60,196 nucleotides of DNA from Volvariella volvacea V23 (Eukaryota; Basidiomycota; Agaricomycetes; Agaricales; Pluteaceae): NCBI GenBank assembly GCA_000349905.1, contig KB722739.1, positions 1,966,294-2,026,489 of the forward strand, read 5' to 3'. The notes under the pieces were generated by a model that was given only the letters and a program-made list of their open reading frames with translations, did no database searches and was not told the DNA's origin. Below, one piece after another: positions 36,589 through 48,399 of the stretch. Both the position numbers and the translations under genes were made by a program. Numbering within the stretch: position 1 is the stretch's first letter; each line of letters opens with the position of its first letter.

Positions 36589-37265
36589 TTTGGGAAAAAA
36601 GAATATGGGGCGAAGAATGGTCTCCCAAATGCGAAGAAAGATGGAACGACTGATAGGGGGATGTAAAGCAGGAAGGCTGGTATTAATACTGTGAGATGTG
36701 TGCGAGCTACAAGGGGACTACACCCCCCTGTGCTGGGCGGTTCGGAGTATCATCGATGTCATCGATGAGACTGGGCAAATGGCTTATAGCCTCACGGCCA
36801 GAGCGGGTATCATACCTACTATGAAGCAATATCTAGGTCCAGGGGCGGGGCTCCAATTTCGGACGCATGTTCCCGGTAAGATCGTTATTGGCTGCTACGC
36901 GAAATCCCCATCACCACAAAAGCAGAGATCATACCAGTGCAAATTACTCTTGGGTACCTTAAAGCCTCACCTGTAGGCGCATAGCCATGCTAAGAGAGAA
37001 AGTTGAAGCTTAAAAATAGCTGTGCCGCCCGAAACGGGTCTGCCAAACAAAGACACATAGCCAAGACGCTCGATGAGGCCATCCAAGGCTCAGTTGCCGC
37101 CTCAATGAATCGAATCTGATTTTTGGAAATCTATGCGCATGTAGGAATACAATATAGCATGGTTCTATAGCTTCGTGCTCGACACTCAATTGGTTATTAT
37201 TGCATACAAGGTAAACAAAAGTACAAAGCCATGGGAAAGGAAACAATGATAAACCGGCAAAGACT
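36589..37265. other. Intergenic, copy F promoter
   Basis: Holds the copy F promoter elements and the convergent 3' flank of the membrane-protein paralogue. No gene is seen. Confidence 0.5.
36804..36812 (-). promoter_or_regulatory. Shared upstream element, copy F
   Basis: TGATACCCG in gene orientation, 216 bp upstream of the start codon. Confidence 0.6.
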
Positions 37266-38149
37266 TTACCAACTAAGCATAGGTAGCCTCTTTGCAACCC
37301 AATATGTCCAGTAAAATGAAGCAGTATCGCTAGAAGGAGTCCCGACGATGTTATCCGTCATCATACCCAGTGCCCAATCAGAATAAAATGCAGCCAAAAC
37401 TGTAAACAGCATACTCCCAAGGACAAATGCCACGAGACCTGAACCAAGTGTCTTTGATACAGGACCACCTTCTTCATCCACCATGGCGATAATACCAAAT
37501 AGGAGACCTAAAAGCAATGCAAAGCCAACGAAAGTGTAAAAGGCGATCGTTAGTTTATAAACACCGCGGTCACTCCAGTTCTGGACGACCAGGGACATTA
37601 ATCCAGCCATTCCAGCGATCATTCCAGGTATATCTAGCGAAAACTCCAGTTAGCATCCTGTCTAAACTCGGCAATAAACGAGAAAAACGTACATAGCGCA
37701 ACCCACCATGCCGCATTCTTAAGCTTCTCCCTAATATCCCACCACTCCTCTTCTGCTCTCCTGCCCAGCATGACGACAAGGGCAACATGAACTGCAGTAA
37801 TCCCGTTCAACAAGGACATGAACAGTTTCCAAACGGCGATCGCCAGCAACTGCCACGTGTTCCTGCAATTCATGATCGTCTTGATCGCCATTCCCGTGGA
37901 CAATCCGAGGCCCGCACCACTCCATATTAGGCCCCATAATCCGTAGCTGACTTTCCAGCGTGGCCAGAATGGTTTTCGTCCAAGACAGAGCCATAGGATC
38001 GTCCAATAGGTCAAAATATGCGAAACAAACCCCAGGACGCCATACGGAAGACTATAGCATTGAATCTCGCTCTTCAGATCGTAACCACGTTCGGGAGTCT
38101 CCGGTATGAGGTCCCCTAGTCCACGCACGACAAGATTGGCAACAATTGG
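37266..38149 (-). CDS. Multi-pass membrane protein of unknown family, copy 2 (5' end unresolved)
   Basis: Two exons are certain: 38149-37693 and 37633-37266, with the same lengths and phase as exons 3 and 4 of the gene at 78-1343. The proteins share long blocks (NCRNTWQLLAIAVWKLFMSL and SSDTASFYWTYW). The intron is 59 nt. Upstream, a donor after ACATG at 38201 matches the donor of exon 2 in copy 1. The first exons of copy 1, with the VYKEGVLFGVFAFHLSYW helix, are not found here. A short ATG frame starting at 38249 does not join in phase. The 5' end is either diverged or was lost in the duplication. Confidence 0.7.
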
Positions 38150-39762
38150 CTACAAAAGTCGATTGATTTTCAAAGTATATCGCGTGACAAGAGTGCTTAC
38201 CATGTGTTCGTAGCGCGCTAAAGGCAAAAATGAGTGTTACTTCTAGCATAGAAGGAAAAACGTGCAAGGGCTTCGATGCTTATATCTTCTGGCTCAAGTC
38301 ATAGGGTATGGGGTTGTCATGATTGATCAGACTCCTGTGTATTGTCGAGATTCTTCGAGGTCAGCATAGCAAAAGCTATTTTCAGACCAGGGACTTCATT
38401 CCAGCAGTGGGTAAGCCCGGTGATCAGCGCTAAAGACGTAGAACTGGAACCACTTCTTTCTGTGTAAGACGCATGAAAAGTGCGATCAGTCACCGGCATC
38501 GCTGATGTTCTAGATACGACTGGATTAATGGTTGCAATGGCTGCAGCCATACTGGTGCGGAACTGACGGAAGAGAAGTAACGAACAGAGGCACCCAAATT
38601 CGGAACCAAATCGGTGATTGCCGCATCCAAGCTACCTTTTTAATATAAGCCCAGAACTCAGCAGCTTCGGAATTGAAGATGAAGGAGTACCCGGTCTGCG
38701 CAACATTAGGCATTATTGTGTTGGGCGGAACCCGAAATAGTCATAAATCAAAAAATCTAGCACCCACTCCTGCTGAATTCAAAGCAGCCATAGTCGTGGC
38801 GTGCATCCAGACCCGATTCCATTCCAGCTGTCATGTCAAAGGACAATAGGAGCGAGAAACAAAAAAATAATTAGTAGAGCCGCACAACACCAATCTTGCA
38901 TCATGTGGTAACCAATGCTGTTCGACGGAAATGAACTAGATGATTTCAAATTGATCTAGCGCCCACTTCTCAAGAAGATTCCTCCCATGAAGGGCGCGTT
39001 TTGACTCGAGTTGCAGGGTCATCGTGTGGAGCTCCTTAGGCACCGGATGTTCGAGAGAGTGGTCGAGGTATGAGGCACATAGTGGTAAAGGTGCCCGGAT
39101 CTAGCTGGATTTGCCGCGGTGTTGTCAGTTCAGTACTGCCTTCCCCTTCAGTGCTTTCTGCCAGGAGTGTAAAGTATTGCTTCGATGTATTTTTTCAGTT
39201 GAGGGTAGGGGTCATAAGATCTCTGGTACAAAATCCTGTTCGTATTTATGGCAAACGCGTCATCGGGTGCCATACATCTTGGGTTACTTGTAGCCTATGC
39301 CATCAGTATTCCTTTCTGCCGATTCGAATTACTCTTAAGAATCTAACGCTTATAGTTTTATCCTGTATTAAACGTTCCGCTGTTGCAATATTCTGCATAT
39401 ATCCTCAAGGTTTGACGTAGACTGTACTTGTCGCAACGTTGAGTGCGTGTGCTCGAGCTTGGATCATCTAATGCTACTACCTGCTCAGAGCGGTATTGGC
39501 TCTTCAGATAACTTTCGACGCCTAAATTAATATTCGGATTCCTTCCCTGCTGGTGGCGGGCAACTAATCTTTCATTTCGATCTGCCTGAAGGCCTAGTAT
39601 GACATGATATGGTACAGTATAGGGTTACACGAAAGCGCGACGATGGGTATATCGTAAATCTACAAGTCCAACTTACAAAGAATGGAGAGTTAAATAGGAA
39701 AAAATTTCCTGCATCAGATTTGTGTACAGCCTTCGAAGAGGACTGCCAGCTCTGAATGAATT
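38150..39762. other. Intergenic, no gene recognised
   Basis: May contain the missing 5' exons of membrane protein copy 2 (minus frames 38317-38550 and 38525-38713 are candidates, without similarity to copy 1). The plus frame 39070-39420 has no motif. Confidence 0.4.
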
Positions 39763-42450
39763 TTATGTTGATGGCTTGTGCCTCCTCTCTGGGGCTACTT
39801 CCTTTTCCTCTTCCTCAAGGGTGGAAACAGTTGGAGCTTTTCCAATTTCCTTTGGGTTCCACATCCTGGAGCCAATGGGTATAAACGTTGCAAGAAACAT
39901 AATCCCACAGCACACAGAGTACTGAACCCTATGTATGATACTGAAGTCAGTTTCCTGAAAGACCATCGAAAACAACATGGAAGACGCACCCCGCAACACC
40001 CTTCAGTGGTTCTGTTATGTCTTGATTATGACCATTGGCGTAGTTGTCCAAAATCTTACCCAGCCCTGCACCCAAAGTGGCATACAAGACTATAAATGAC
40101 ACATACAAGAATGCCTAGAGGAATCATGATTCAGAGCTCCTGCGATATAGGTCTGTGCAACGTGTATACCATTATCGAGCCAAGCGCCGATATGCCCTTG
40201 CCATTTGCTACAGTGCCTCAGTCAACGATAAATTGAGATCCAGATGTCTACATACCTGCTTCATTATCAAAGACGTGGGATTGGATGTATGCGGAAAGCG
40301 ATACATCGCCTGCAGCCCATCCCTAGATAACCTCAGGACAAATGGAAATCGACAAGGTGGCTTCATCTCTTACCAGTGACATTGGCAAGAAGCAGATTGC
40401 CGCTAGCCAAGCCCACATGACGTTGGGTTTTGGATGGAAGCCATTCGGACAAATAGTCTCGGTAGTTTGGGAATGCACAATGCCTGAGAATACGGGAAGG
40501 ATCCATGCGACATTAAGCTATGAACAGCACTTTCATTAAGTTTTGACACTATAACACGGACAGGTACCCACGGTTATTGCGCCCAACCGCAGCCAGGGAA
40601 GCTGTCACACAGTCAAAAGCCCGCATTTCGGCGTCAAAACAGAAACTCACAGGAGTGGTTATGTAATCTGATAGCACGAAGACAAGCAATGCACCAAAAA
40701 GCTTTGCGATAGGCTCAGTCGTGAGTAATTATACTGAAATATCTGCACCGACCTCTCCCAAATTGGAACCTGTGATGCACTTATGAGCCACTGTGAGCGG
40801 GGACTCTATGAAACGTACCGCCTGTGATAATCAAGTTCCAAGATGATGTACGCAGCATTCGTTTAGCAAATGCTAAGCCCAGTGCATTCTCCAAAAATCT
40901 GAGGTCGAAGTCAAGCAAAAGAACAGTTCAACGCGGGAATTACTCACCGGTGGAGATAGAATGCCAGTGAGCTAGTTCTGTCAGTATGATATCGAACAAT
41001 AAGGCTAAAAACTCACTAGGACGGCAACAGCCCTAAAAAAGGAACGAGATCAGAAGTGGATATTTTATACGGGCTAACTGCTCACAAATAAACTGTAAAC
41101 TTCCCAGGACGAGTGAGGTACCAGATGCTATAGATCGTACAAAGGACAAGAATCCATGATATATCATGATCAGGTAGTTGTCATTCGATCTGGACAACTC
41201 AGACTCCGCAATTGAAGACTTTCGCTGATGGAAGCCTAAGTCATCTAGAAAGAACCAAGACGCCTAAAGGTAGAGTCAGTCGGTTCTCATAGGCAGATAA
41301 TACGAGGTTATTACAGCAGCAGCAGCGAAGAAAACTGCGAGGATGGTAAGTCCACGAGACGCCAAGGAATACTCAGAACGCTCACTAGGGGGAAGAAGAA
41401 GGGTGTAACCATTTCCTAACTTGCTAATAGCCCCCGCACCAGCAATAGCGCCAAGTGTGCCCGTGACCTCTGTGAAGCCCGTTTATCGGAGATAATGGGA
41501 GGCACAACCATGAGAAGCTGCTAACCATAGAATATATGCTAGGTTTTGCTCGCTATTTAAGGGTAACCGCGACACGTTTGGATGTACTTACCACCAAAGC
41601 GTCCATTCGACGGAGCTTTCCTACGTCACCACCCACAACTTCCGCAGGACTAAATACACCAGTAAAAGGTTAGGATCTTATGCTTCGAAACAACACCTTA
41701 CATAATACGTCGTATGAGCTCAACCATGCCATAGGCGACACCAGCTAGCGTCCAAACGAGGAAGATCTGTCAAATGGTTAGCACAAGTATTACGACTAGG
41801 TAGTAAGGTAGTGGCTTGCCAGGTTAGCATCCCACGCTCCGTAATGTGCTCCAACCCCAGACTCGTCTCTGATGCATCCACTCACAGGCTGCGCTTGAGC
41901 TTTGGGATTGCCGATGTATCCACCTAAGACCATGGTGAATACACCCCTCAGTTACAATCTCCGATGTTGCATACCCGTGGCGGCATTGATAATCAGTAAC
42001 AGGGCAGACATAATGGCAAAGAAGAGTATCGCGGTCGCTAGGATTATCCGTGTTGGCCATTTCATGACCAGCGGTGCGATGAGGATGGAGCCGATGCATT
42101 GTGCGGCCTGATTGGCCCCATTGGCGGCACCCGCTATCATAGGCAGAGTAAACATATAACGTACGAAATTGAGCTGAAAACGCACTTAGGGCGGCGGAGT
42201 GAACTGCGAACCGGTCTGCCGACATTGAAAGCATTGATCCATTGAAGATCTCCAGACCAAGTTTGTAGAACATGATTCCTATAATGTAGACGGCACTGAT
42301 CGTGTGTTTGCGTGAGGACTGACTGGCTACCAACGGCGTCGGATTAGACCCACATATTGCGCCGTTCTCCTGGCTTATACACTGCAGGAGTTCAGTGGGA
42401 CGACGTGGAAGAAAGAAGAACTCCTTACACTCCCATACCTGCCTGAGCAT
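39763..42450 (-). CDS. MFS transporter, many short exons
   Basis: A membrane transporter assembled from at least a dozen short exons. Recognisable pieces in order: MLRQ at 42450; FYKLGLEIFNGSM; LNFVRYMFTLPM with IAGAANGANQAAQCIGSILI and LVMKWPTRIILATAILFF (42170-41990); GGYIGNPKAQAQP; IFLVWTLAGVAYGMVELIRR (41770-41705); IPAEVVGGDVGKLRRMDALV (41645-41590); HIFYEVTGTLGAIAGAG and LGNGYTLLLPP (41540-41395); ASWFFLDDLGFHQRKS (41270-41215); WILPVFSGIVHSQTTETICP (40505-40440); and the last helix with FLATFIPIGSRMWNPKEIGK and an acidic tail. The EVVG-D-GKL and HIFYEVTGT blocks are typical of a fungal MFS group; substrate unknown. Not every exon between 41100 and 39999 was resolved. Confidence 0.68.
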
Positions 42451-43709
42451 CAGTTTGAAGTTGGGGGAGGGGAGCAGCTGACGGTGAGAAGAAGGGTGGT
42501 GAGATATAACTTTGCAGAATCAGGACCACTATATCACCTGAGCAGTGGCTGTGCGGCGAGCCGCTTTCTCCCATAGATGACAAGGGCATACAATTATGAT
42601 GATTTACGGTCAGGGTGCCTGGTACCTGCAGAGACTCAACAGCATTATCGCGTGCCGTGACGGGAGTGCTCTGAGCGCAGCAACGGCATATAGCTTCCGA
42701 GAGCTGAACCTAATCATCATAAGTAGAAACTCATGACCAGTACCGTTGATCATCGTTGTTGTGTAAACGCACGTTCGCCAACTGGCTGCTGAGCAGCCGT
42801 GAGAGATTTATGGAAGGAAGGCTAGAACTTGGCGGTCAAAACCTCAGGGGAGAAGGAGTTGGTTTTGAGTGGTAGATTGCGATGTCTTTTGACATTGACT
42901 GATCTTCATCAAGCTGTAGTACTCTTGTTAGGCCTGTGAGTTCGCATCTGGTCGCGAAAGCTACGGTGATGAGACGGCTGAAAGCCATCCAATGGACGCG
43001 TGGGAATGCTTGGTAAGCGGATGACACAGCGCCTCTCCATCTACCCTCCATAGGCCCCGTATCGTATAAATTGTCGATCGGGTAGCCTCCTAGATCTGTG
43101 GTTCTCTGTCACAACGTATTTGTTTCCCGAGCTCTGCTTCATGAAGATACCAGTTCTCTACTTACACAATATCATTGCTTGCTCCTACTCTCAGGAGCCT
43201 GACGAAGCTGGGAAGAGAGAGCAACTCCAGCGCGGTCCATACTGAAAAAGAGAGTATTAAATCAACGCCTGTCTAGATTCCAGGTTTATCTCTTGATGGC
43301 GGCCGTACCGTAAGGGTCGGATGTCTGGGTTGAACTTGACCATTAGGATTTGTGACATTTGACACCAATAGCACTGGCGACTAAAATTAGCCAGCGTCCG
43401 GACTAAGAGGACTCCGAGTCAAAGGTATCTCGCTGTGCCTAGTCGTCAAAAGATCACTAAGTAAATTCAACACCCAGAAAGATCTCCTGCGGTAGCTCTA
43501 CCATGCTGAGCTCATAGAAGCGTCATGCGCACTCCAGTTTGGCACTTGAAGTACGTTATCAGTTAGTTGTCGTGTTTAATCTATATCTGGCTCCACGCAA
43601 AATCTCAAATTTCAATGCATGACACAGCAAGCACACCTTATTCGTAATCCTATCGACACCCGACTTCCCCGCCGTACATCTTCTGTACATCGTACTCGAC
43701 ACAGCCTAT
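42451..43709. other. Intergenic, nothing recognised
   Basis: Promoter side of the MFS gene and 3' flank of the first FIP gene. No repeat or motif was noticed. Confidence 0.5.
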
Positions 43710-44051
43710 CTACTTCCATTGCGCAATTAAGTATTGGTTTCCGTTGGAGGGATCCACAACGTAAATCTTGATCGTCGTGGTATCCGCAACTCCATATCCT
43801 CCATTGTACTCCAATAAGTTCACCTTTTGCGATCCATCAGCTTGAACAGAATACGACGGCTTGATGCCTAGGTCTTTGTCTCCAGTGACGACGCGGTATT
43901 GATAGGCCTTGTTGGTCAAGACTCTGGGGAAGACGACGGCATCGATGTAGCTGCTGGGATTGCCGCGTTGCCATTGAGGAGTGTAATCAAAGTTGACCTT
44001 TTGAAGGTTATAAGCGATGAAGAACAAGAGTTGAGTCAAATCGGTAGACAT
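43710..44051 (-). CDS. Fungal immunomodulatory protein (FIP, LZ-8/Fve type), copy 1
   Basis: A 113-aa intronless frame that matches the FIP family throughout: an amphipathic N-terminal helix ([19 protein letters not shown]), the block [20 protein letters not shown], then [27 protein letters not shown] and [17 protein letters not shown]. As in known FIPs the mature sequence lacks Cys and His and has no internal Met. FIPs are small, FNIII-like, dimeric proteins that act as lectin-like immune modulators in animals; their role for the fungus is not settled. No signal peptide is present, as usual. The leader probably contains an intron ending at CCAG just before the ATG. Confidence 0.95.
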   Translation of the reverse strand: MSTDLTQLLFFIAYNLQKVNFDYTPQWQRGNPSSYIDAVVFPRVLTNKAYQYRVVTGDKDLGIKPSYSVQADGSQKVNLLEYNGGYGVADTTTIKIYVVDPSNGNQYLIAQWK

Positions 44052-44270
44052 TCTGGAAGGGATAAGATGGATATACTATGGTCAGTACGAGCAGTGGCAG
44101 GGCAGACAGAGCACGATTGGATGCACTGTGAACCGACCTGTATATTTGGTTAGTTGACCTGTTGAATGGTGGTGTTAGTACGTGGGAGATGTGCGGTGTG
44201 TAGAGATAAACGTACTGAGACTGGTGAGTTATTCACTGGCTCTGGGAAGGCAAAGACCACATTTCAGCTA

Positions 44271-44280
44271 GCTATATACT
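44271..44280 (-). promoter_or_regulatory. TATA region of FIP copy 1
   Basis: AGTATATAGC in gene orientation, about 220 bp before the ATG. It corresponds in position to the TATA of FIP copy 2. Confidence 0.5.
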
Positions 44281-46353
44281 TGTCGTGTTTGTGGTTGCAT
44301 CCCGTCAAAATACTCAAGGCGAGAATTCCACAATATCTACAATATCCAGAAATACGCCATCCTGGCTTCCATTTCGTACCCACCAACGGAACTGAATTCA
44401 CGCCGCACACATGACCCAGAAAATTTCTCTCACAGATGAAAAGGAGATGGTACTCATCATTCGTTCCCTTCTACAAGCACTCGAAGATGGATTCAACCAT
44501 ACTCTCGTCATTTCAACCCTTCAACAACAATACGCCGCTTTCTGCTTCTATGGAGTGTCAGGTAAACTCCGTGACACATCGTGAGGCCTGGAGAACAAAG
44601 GATGAAGAATCACTTGACCATCCTGGCATCACCATTCGCAATATGCACGCAGGTGATAAGTTTTGGGGTGGGAGGAATAAAGTTCGAGGGTCGGAAGTTC
44701 CCATGCCTCTCTCCGCCACTCACCCGTAAGTTGCAAACGTTGGCTCTTTGTGCAACGTGGGTAAATCAAACAATGGTCCGGGAAGTAGTACGCGACATGA
44801 TTTTTTGTTCGTGCACAAGAGGAAAGAATATTTTAATGTTATTGCCCCACCGCGATGCTATAGCGGCAGAGACGGCAGCACCCGCGCACACCTTCCTAGT
44901 TCTCTAAGTAACTTGATCGAACGTAACCCCATACAAAAGAAATGGAAGCAACTGGTATGAACACAGGCCCGCCACTGCGCTTTGGATTTTTGAAGTTTTG
45001 ACAGTTTGTCAAGGGGCAGGGATTGACACTGTTCGGCCCCGCACAAAGCAAGTTTGAATTTTGTTCGTCCGTATTCGTTCTATCACATGTTCGAGAACCA
45101 CTCGTAGAGTCATGCGGAGGGCTTCTCAGTTTGTGGCAACTCAGAGAGACAAACAGAGCGGAAATTGGGTGTTGTAATGCCCTTCATGAGAGCGCAGAGA
45201 GGATAGGGCTGATATATGCATGTGAAATCAAGTGGAACAAGGAGGGACGATAGAGTCAATATAGATCAAGCATGCCTCAACATGGCGCAATGTATGCACA
45301 TCGGTGATTCTCTGCGTCGTATCGCACTTTGGATACATCCGTCGAAAATAAATTTCGACTCACGACGTCGTCGCAGCCGAAAACAGGGAATGCAGTGAAG
45401 AATATGAATAAATTGATTGAGATGCACTTGAGAATCGTTGCATATGCTAGTGTAAGGCGCAAGTTGTGTGTAATGGAGCTAATAGCGTCTTGCTATCGCC
45501 CAAGTTTACACGACCTGTCGCACAGCCAGGCATGCGATGCACGAATGGGGGTATAAAGACTAGACAGCCTGTACGCTCTGTCTGTAAATTCCAATACTTA
45601 CTGCCCTTGACAAAGCATCAGATCGTCAAGAAGCATGTACAAAATTTACAGTTACTCACGGCAGGAGCTGTAATTGACATGAGAAATTGGAAGAACGCCC
45701 CAATCGTCATTGCATACATTAGCAATGATGAGGTGTAATCATGCCATTGAAGTAAGATCGCTCCGGGGGACACCTAGTATAGCAATCATCAGGATCAGCA
45801 TTGAACGTTCAAGAATGAAGGGTGATAAAATAAAAGGAGAACTCACCCAAATTCCAAAGATGTTCACGAACGGAGCTTGAGAGTCAAGTCATGAGACTTG
45901 AAAATAGATTCAATTCCATAACGATAGAGAGCTTTGTAGATTTCACATATGAGAACGTCACTGCCAGGGACGTTCAACCCCGGTCTTCGAAAATGTCACC
46001 CCGCCTTATCAAAAGAGCGACGGATGGTGCCATGATGACCTAGGATTATGAAATGTTGAGTAACAGAGTGACGGGAGAGCAACAAGACTTTGGCTGACAG
46101 CTTCTGAGAATAGTGTAGTGGCGCCGTTTGAGGCTAAGATCACGAACAAGTTGCGTTGACCAGCGTAAGTACACACCTTTGAGGTCATTACCGTCCTTTG
46201 ACAGTTTGCAGGGGTCGTTCTTTGTGGCCATGTGTACGAACTTCATTAAGCATCTAGAACAGAAGACAACATAATAGCCTTCAATATTGTTTCAATTGCT
46301 GAGAAATTAAAGAAATGGGAAATAAGCGGGCATTGAATCTGTGAGGTTAAAGA

Positions 46354-46361
46354 GTATATAA
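46354..46361 (+). promoter_or_regulatory. TATA region of FIP copy 2
   Basis: GTATATAA, about 215 bp before the ATG, is followed by a leader that probably holds an intron (acceptor TTCCAG just before the ATG). Confidence 0.55.
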
Positions 46362-46571
46362 GCACACAGAATGTCCCCCTCGTCTCCCCAGAGTCAGTGA
46401 ATAGCTCACCAGTCTCAATACGTTCGCCTCTACGCATCGCGTATCTCCCACATACTAACCATCGTCTAACAGGTTAACAAACCTCATACAGGTTGGTGCT
46501 ACATCCAACGCCACCTACCTGCCCTGTCACTACTCGTACTGACCATAATATATCCTCCCGTCTCTTCCAGA

Positions 46572-46913
46572 ATGTCTACCGATTTGACTCAACTCTTGTT
46601 CTTCGCCGCTTGGAACCTCCAGAAGGTCAACTTTGATTACACTCCTCAATGGCAACGTGGAAATCCCAGCAGCTACATCGACGCTGTCGTCTTCCCCAGA
46701 GTCTTGACCAACAAGGCCTATCAATACCGTGTCGTCACTGGAGACAAAGACCTCGGTATCAAGCCGTCGTATTCTGTTCAGCCCGACGGATCGCAAAAAG
46801 TGAACTTGTTGGAGTATAATGCAGGGTATGGAGTTGCGGACACGATCACGATCAAGATTTACGTTGTGGATCCCTCCAACGGAAACCAATACTTGATTGC
46901 CCAATGGAAGTAG
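46572..46913 (+). CDS. Fungal immunomodulatory protein (FIP, LZ-8/Fve type), copy 2
   Basis: 113 aa, differing from copy 1 at five positions (FAAWN for FIAYN, QPDG for QADG, EYNAG for EYNGG, ADTIT for ADTTT). All conserved FIP blocks are present. Orientation is opposite to copy 1, with the two starts facing away across 2.5 kb. Such high identity together with shared promoters suggests a recent inverted duplication or gene conversion. Confidence 0.95.
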   Translation: MSTDLTQLLFFAAWNLQKVNFDYTPQWQRGNPSSYIDAVVFPRVLTNKAYQYRVVTGDKDLGIKPSYSVQPDGSQKVNLLEYNAGYGVADTITIKIYVVDPSNGNQYLIAQWK

Positions 46914-47672
46914 GCGGGAGAGTTGAGCCGATAGGGCGGGCTAGGAGTCTCTTGTCGATATCGTGTTGCTTTGAAATGTGATTTGTGTTCGAGGACGAGG
47001 ACGTGATAAGATAAGATCTTTACCGTGGGATACTTGTTTGGTATGGTCCGTGCACTCCGGATCGCGTTGCACAACCTCCACCATCAGGTGGACGAAATGC
47101 GTTGCGTGCAGGACGGTTAGGGCGAGGGGAAGCCCCGCCGTTCGATATCTGCCTGCAATGGCGATGGGCGCTGGTAGCAGTACCACGTTCGTCGCGATTG
47201 GCGGCATCATGTCCCAGGGGCGGACCAGTACCATACTACCGGAACCATTTGGCTCTAGTGATGGGCGCTCAGTCAGTCCCATGTACAGCTTGCAGGCTGC
47301 GCCCTATCGATGGGACCGTCGTGCCCAGCAAACAGATCGGACGCGTGCACGCAAGCAGTACAAAAGTCCATCATAATTTGAATTAACAGGTCGGGCCAAA
47401 ATGGTCAGTTTCGTCATCGAAAGACCATCGATAGGTGTGATACCCGTGAAGACCGTGAACCTGGTAAGTCTTGGCTCTGTTTTAGGGCTTCTAGGTGTAC
47501 AGGTATCGTTGATGGTCGACATCGCACAGCATCTATTGGGTATCAGCCATATATTCAGGGACTCCTCGTGGGCTATACATAAACGCTTTCGCTCCTCGCT
47601 CAAAAGATCCATCTCCCTCTCTCGTTCCCCATTCCTCCCGCTCAAGCATACCTATTTTCGTTTATTCCCATA
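46914..47672. other. Intergenic, FIP 3' flank and copy G promoter
   Basis: Contains the shared upstream element at 47438 and a TATA-like TATACATAA at about 47570. No gene is seen. Confidence 0.5.
47438..47446 (+). promoter_or_regulatory. Shared upstream element, copy G
   Basis: TGATACCCG, 227 bp upstream of the start codon and in the same orientation to transcription as in the minus-strand copies. Confidence 0.6.
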
Positions 47673-48399
47673 ATGCAATTCCCACTTGCTTTCGCGATCT
47701 TGTCCTTGCTCGCCTCCATCACAAGCACAGTAGCAACTCCTATCAAGGGCCAAGTCTCGCCTCGTGACAATCATCTTCCTCCCAACTTCTGTCGACCCAA
47801 CTTCGAGGGTGCCGGCGTCTCAGTAACCAACAGCGCTGTAGAATGGGGAACACATCCAGTGTCCGTTGCCGGGGCAGCGGTTAACAATCTCAGCCATCGT
47901 GGCCCGATGCTCGCCCATGCCGACTTCAGATTCGAGCAAAATGGTCAATACCCCACCCGCTATATTATCAAGTGAGTACACTGGACGGCGCGTTGAGGGC
48001 CGAAAACTTGAGCGCTGATCTCCCGATCGATAGGGATGTGGGGCATCATCATCTAGCTGTTGCGGTAGAGAACAACAAGCTCCTCCTTCGCGATATAGAT
48101 GCAAACGATCAGTGAGTACATCGTGATCTTTCCCGTTTCTTCCATTTTCTGTTCGCCCTCCCCTTCTGCTCTTACTGATGCGGTATTACAGATCTCAAGT
48201 CTGGGACGTTACCTGCGACGAATGCTCCCACAACATCGGCTCAGTCAGCGGTCTCGCCGTCGTCGGATGCAACATCACCTCCACCACAAACGACTGGTGT
48301 GTCACGACCGACAGAATCGGGGAGAACGCCCTTTTCTTGAAGCCCTGCGACGGAACTGATGAACAGAATTTCGACTTCTGGACACCCATTTCATTCTAA
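47673..48399 (+). CDS. Small secreted ricin-B-like protein, copy G
   Basis: Three exons, 47673-47971, 48034-48111 and 48192-48399, encode 194 aa. The middle exon is 78 nt as in all paralogues, and all phases agree. A signal peptide (MQFPLAFAILSLLASITSTV) is followed by CRPNFEGAGVSV, HADFRFEQNG, VENNKLLLRD, VWDVTCDEC, CNITS, CVTTDR and DEQNFDFW. It is the only plus-strand member and the most diverged intact copy, separated by 11 kb and several unrelated genes from the array. Confidence 0.82.

Larger units (their letters stand above)
44052..46571. other. Divergent FIP intergenic region
   Basis: The roughly 220 bp next to each FIP start are inverted copies of each other (leader, presumed leader intron and TATA region), so the duplication includes the promoters. 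The middle part (about 44400-46250) has only short frames and no recognised gene. Confidence 0.6.

Noticed and set aside
27210..36694. Plus-strand open frames antisense to the secreted-protein exons
   Set aside because: They recur at the same place opposite each paralogue and follow from the codon composition of the real minus-strand exons.
46978..47386. Plus-strand frames of 94-132 codons downstream of FIP copy 2
   Set aside because: Two overlapping frames in the same stretch, no recognisable motif, and they lie in the 3' flank of FIP copy 2.
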